Assembly (NCBI GenBank): GCA_050013915.1
Contig: JBEKEI010000206.1
Span: forward strand, 1-7,292
Origin: Roseiarcus sp050013915
GTDB taxonomy: Bacteria > Pseudomonadota > Alphaproteobacteria > Rhizobiales > Beijerinckiaceae
DNA: 7,292 bases
Direction: 5' to 3'
The notes beneath the pieces are model-generated. The model was not told the DNA's origin, searched no databases, and was given only the letters and a program-made list of their open reading frames with translations. Below are positions 4,600-7,292 of this stretch, in pieces (the stretch's first letter is position 1; every line of letters begins with the position of its first letter). The position numbers and the translations under genes are program-made.

Positions 4600-5982
4600 T
4601 TGACCGCCGTCGCCGCCGCCATTCCCGACCCGTCGCGCCCCGTCTTCACGCAGGGATCGACGATGCGCCACGTCGCCGTGATGACCGCGACCGGGTCGAT
4701 CGGGCTGATGGCGATTTTCTTTGTCGACCTCCTGTCGCTGCTCTACGTCTCGCGCCTGGGCGACCAGGCGCTGAAGGCCGCGGTCGGCTACGCCAGCCAG
4801 GTTCTGTTCCTCGCCATGGCGATCAACATCGGGCTCACGATCGCGGTCACCGCGACGGTCTCGCGCGCGCTGGGGTCGGGCGACCGGCCGAAGGCGCGCC
4901 GTCTGGCCGCCTCCGGCCTGGCGATCGCGGCGATCGTCTCGGCCATAGTGGCCGCGGCGCTGCTCGGGTTTCGCGGCCAGATTCTCGCCGACGCCCTGCA
5001 CGCCCACGGCCGGGCGGGCCATGCGGCCGACCGGTTTCTCGCCATCACCCTGCCCGCCAACGTCCCCATGGCGCTCGGCATGTGCTTTTCCGGGGTGCTG
5101 CGCGCCGTCGGCGACGCCAGGCGGGCGATGTATGTCACTCTGGCCGGCGGATTCGTCACCGCGTTCACCGATCCCCTGCTGATTTTCGGATTCGGACTCG
5201 GCGTCTATGGCGCGGCCTGGGCGACGGTGATTTCGCGCCTCGTGTTCCTCGGCGTCGGCGCCTGGGGGGCGGTGCGCGTTCACGACCTCGTCTCCCGCCC
5301 CGACTGGCGCTCGATCTGGCGCGACCTGCGCCCGATCATGGGCATCGGCGCGCCGGCGATCCTGGCCAATCTCGCCACTCCCGTCGCCGCAGTCTACATC
5401 ACGCGCGTGATCTCGGATTTCGGCGAGGCGGCGGTCGCTGCGACCGCCACGACCGACCGTGTCATTCCGGTCGCGTTCGGCGTGATTTTCGCCCTGACCG
5501 GGGCGGTCGGGCCGATCCTCGGCCAGAACCTCGGCGCGCGACTGATGCCGCGCGTCCGCCGCGCCCTGACCGACGCCTTCGTGCTTTCGGTCGGTTACGT
5601 GCTTCTGGCCTGGCTGTTTCTGTTCGCCGTCAGCCCGTGGATCAACTGGGCCTTCGACGCGCATGGCGAGAACGCCCGCCTCGTCACCTTCTTCTGCACC
5701 TGGGGCGTGTCGGCCTGGGTCTTCATCACCTGTCTGTTCGTCGCCAATACCGCGTTCAACAATCTCGGCTTTCCCTTGCTGGCGACCGCCTTCAACTGGG
5801 GCCGCGCCACGCTCGGCACGATTCCCTTCGTCACCCTCGGCGCCCGGCTCGGGGGTCCCGCGCACGGCGTGGAGGGTGCGATGCTCGGGGCCGGCGCCGG
5901 CGCCGCGGTATTCGGGCTCGGGGCCGTGATCGCCGCCTATTGGGTGACCGCCCGGCTCGCGCGGCGCCTCGGGGCGGCCTGA
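4600..5982 (+). CDS. MATE-family multidrug/cation efflux transporter
   Basis: This inner-membrane antiporter probably exports cationic or drug-like compounds in exchange for Na+ or H+. From TTG 4600 it is 460 residues, normal for MATE (about 440-470). The start of the first helix, FTQGSTMRHVAVMTATGSIG (16-35), leads into LMAIFFVDLLSLLYVSRLGD (36-55), typical of MATE helix 1. Further hydrophobic segments lie near 64-88, 104-123, 147-169, 177-197, 200-222, 245-268, 287-306, 325-346, 362-384, 388-410 and 426-450, consistent with 12 helices in two repeated halves. The motif GVLRAVGDARRAMYV (165-179) and its second-half counterpart NTAFNNLGFPLLAT (383-396) are family hallmarks. It is divergent from ispH. 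Substrate cannot be inferred. An annotation starting at ATG 4558 would be an acceptable alternative. Confidence 0.93.
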   Translation: MTAVAAAIPDPSRPVFTQGSTMRHVAVMTATGSIGLMAIFFVDLLSLLYVSRLGDQALKAAVGYASQVLFLAMAINIGLTIAVTATVSRALGSGDRPKARRLAASGLAIAAIVSAIVAAALLGFRGQILADALHAHGRAGHAADRFLAITLPANVPMALGMCFSGVLRAVGDARRAMYVTLAGGFVTAFTDPLLIFGFGLGVYGAAWATVISRLVFLGVGAWGAVRVHDLVSRPDWRSIWRDLRPIMGIGAPAILANLATPVAAVYITRVISDFGEAAVAATATTDRVIPVAFGVIFALTGAVGPILGQNLGARLMPRVRRALTDAFVLSVGYVLLAWLFLFAVSPWINWAFDAHGENARLVTFFCTWGVSAWVFITCLFVANTAFNNLGFPLLATAFNWGRATLGTIPFVTLGARLGGPAHGVEGAMLGAGAGAAVFGLGAVIAAYWVTARLARRLGAA

Positions 5983-6140
5983 GCGGGATTGCGCGCGCGC
6001 GTCGTGCGGCTTTCCGCAAAGAAAGCGCCGCCACTTCGTCGGTCGCCGGCCAATCTCCGTTCTGGCTCGCCGAATCGGGTCGGGCGCCACGGCCCCGGGC
6101 GCAGCGGCCCGTTCGCAGACCCGCGAGCGTGGGCCGATTT

Positions 6141-6171
6141 GCGCCGCGCCGCCCGGCGCCGCGCCGCGGCG
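6141..6171. repeat. 31-nt pure G/C tract with a 12-nt direct repeat
   Basis: GCGCCGCGCCGC occurs at 6141-6152 and again at 6156-6167 (period 15) within 31 consecutive G/C bases upstream of gshA. The adjoining 5983-6140 shows no gene. Near its start, TGCGG (6005-6009) and CCGCA (6014-6018) make a small hairpin after the MATE gene but without a U-tract. Confidence 0.5.
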
Positions 6172-6179
6172 AGGCCGCG

Positions 6180-6208
6180 TTGCGTTGTCGCCCGCGGCCG
6201 ACTATCTA
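6180..6208 (+). promoter_or_regulatory. Candidate gshA promoter
   Basis: TTGCGT (6180-6185) and TATCTA (6203-6208) are spaced by 17 bases, directly after the G/C tract. Each hexamer matches the sigma-70 consensus at 3 of 6 positions. It would place transcription start near 6215, about 38 nt before the gshA ATG. No better pair was seen in 5983-6252. Confidence 0.35.
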
Positions 6209-6252
6209 ACCGGCAGTCATGCGGGGTCCCCCGCTCCCTCCCGGAACCCTCG

Positions 6253-7292
6253 ATGGCCCGCGACATCATTGACGCCCACGCCGTGGAATCGCGCGACGCG
6301 CTGGTCTCCTGGCTCGAGGCGGGATGCAAGCCGGCCGCGCAGTTTCGGGTCGGGACCGAACACGAGAAGATTCCCTTCTACCGCGCCGATCTGACGCCGG
6401 TTCCCTACGACGGCGCGCGCGGCGTTCGAGCCCTGATCGAGGGTCTGGGCCGACGGCTCGGCTGGGAGACGATCCTCGACGGCGACAATCCGATCGGGCT
6501 GTTCGACGCCGCGGGCGGCGGCGCCATTTCGCTGGAGCCCGGCGGCCAGTTCGAATTGTCCGGCGCCCCGCTCGAGACCGTCCACGAGACGAGGGCGGAA
6601 GTCGACGAGCATCTGCGCTTGACGCGCGAGGTGGCCGCGCCGCTCGGCATCGGATTCCTCGCGCTCGGCATGAGCCCGAAATGGAGCCTCGCGCAGACCC
6701 CGGCGATGCCCAAGAGCCGCTACCGCATCATGGCGCGCTACATGCCGAAGGTCGGAACGCGCGGTCTCGACATGATGTTCCGCACCGCGACCGTCCAGGC
6801 CAATCTGGACTTTTCCGACGAAGCCGACATGGTCAAGAAGCTCCGGGTCGGTCTCGCGCTGCAGCCCCTGATCACCGCGCTGTTCGCCAATTCTCCCTTC
6901 ACCGACGGCGCGCTCAACGGCTTTCTTTCCGCGCGGTCGGAAATCTGGCGCCATACCGACGAGGCGCGCGCCGGCATGCTGCCGTTCGCCTTCGAGCCGG
7001 GCATGGGCTTCGAGCGCTACGTCGACTACGCGCTCGACGTCCCCATGTATTTCGTCAAGCGCGGCGACATCTATCACGACGTCGCGGGCTCCAGTTTTCG
7101 CGACCTGCTGGCCGGGCGGCTCGAAGCGCTGCCCGGCGAGCGCGCGACGATCGCCGACTGGGCCAACCATCTCTCGACGATCTTCCCGGAGGTGCGGCTG
7201 AAGCGCTACCTCGAGATGCGCGGGGCCGATGTCGGGCCGGCGGCGCGAATCTGCGCGCTTCCGGCGCTGCTGGTCGGCCTCTACTATGACGG
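6253..7292 (+). CDS. gshA: Glutamate-cysteine ligase (plant/proteobacterial type), 3' end outside window
   Basis: This enzyme joins glutamate and cysteine using ATP to gamma-glutamylcysteine, the first and usually limiting step of glutathione synthesis in the cytoplasm. The reading frame stays open from ATG 6253 to the window edge: 346 full codons of an expected 450-460. Hallmarks are VGTEHEKIPF (33-42), with the Glu36/Glu39 pair at the active site, YDGARGVRALIEGL (52-65), ISLEPGGQFELSG (92-104) with metal/ATP-site glutamates, MPKSRYRIMARYMPKVGTRGLDMMFRTATVQANLDF (152-187) as several short conserved blocks, and FANSPFTDG (211-219). DVPMYFVKRG (262-271) is also typical. GGAA (6243-6246), about six bases before the ATG, is a weak ribosome binding site. 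An ATG at 6219 is out of frame. The product could supply glutathione for the 1-Cys peroxiredoxin. Truncation is only by the window boundary. Confidence 0.96.
   Translation, partial: MARDIIDAHAVESRDALVSWLEAGCKPAAQFRVGTEHEKIPFYRADLTPVPYDGARGVRALIEGLGRRLGWETILDGDNPIGLFDAAGGGAISLEPGGQFELSGAPLETVHETRAEVDEHLRLTREVAAPLGIGFLALGMSPKWSLAQTPAMPKSRYRIMARYMPKVGTRGLDMMFRTATVQANLDFSDEADMVKKLRVGLALQPLITALFANSPFTDGALNGFLSARSEIWRHTDEARAGMLPFAFEPGMGFERYVDYALDVPMYFVKRGDIYHDVAGSSFRDLLAGRLEALPGERATIADWANHLSTIFPEVRLKRYLEMRGADVGPAARICALPALLVGLYYD

Noticed and set aside
4459..6090. A 543-codon minus-strand open frame opposite the MATE gene
   Set aside because: It is almost devoid of hydrophobic segments and rich in Gly, Arg, Asp and His, the typical antisense image of a membrane protein. 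The plus-strand MATE motifs are unambiguous.
4335..6209. A 624-codon plus-strand frame overlapping both ispH (antisense) and MATE (out of frame)
   Set aside because: Extremely Arg/Pro/Ala-rich with no motif; it overlaps two secure genes.
6217..7170. A 317-codon minus-strand frame opposite gshA
   Set aside because: Antisense shadow; the plus strand carries the full set of glutamate-cysteine ligase motifs.

Overview
The window reads as chromosomal DNA from a high-GC alphaproteobacterium, most likely of the order Hyphomicrobiales (Rhizobiales). The basis is the strong G/C preference at third codon positions, a choline-kinase-like (type II) homoserine kinase lying between ispH and rnhA, a plant/proteobacterial-type glutamate-cysteine ligase and a Prx5-type peroxiredoxin. 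Genus cannot be fixed from the sequence alone.

Layout: (1) 13-498 (+) is a one-cysteine Prx5-family peroxiredoxin. (2) 499-1665 is a 1.17-kb stretch with no convincing gene. It holds several dyad structures, including a perfect 17-bp inverted repeat that caps a compound hairpin, a three-copy alternating repeat and a short AT-rich island with a TATAAT box. (3) 4426-1666 (-) carries ispH, a 338-bp gap with its own promoter-like site, then thrB and rnhA overlapping by four bases. (4) 4427-4599 is a divergent intergenic region. (5) 4600-5982 (+) is a MATE-family multidrug/Na+ antiporter, probably starting at TTG. (6) 5983-6252 is a GC-rich intergenic region with a promoter-like site. (7) 6253-7292 (+) is gshA, cut by the window end.

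The genes are mostly housekeeping. IspH makes the isoprenoid precursors IPP and DMAPP, ThrB feeds threonine synthesis, and RNase HI removes RNA:DNA hybrids. GshA commits cysteine to glutathione, which could in turn recycle the one-Cys peroxiredoxin at the other end of the window. The MATE protein exports cationic compounds.

I found no CRISPR array, mobile-element gene, tRNA, rRNA or defence system. The part most likely to hold something undescribed is the structured, apparently non-coding interval 499-1665 between the convergent peroxiredoxin and rnhA genes. This is a candidate only; no new system is demonstrated.
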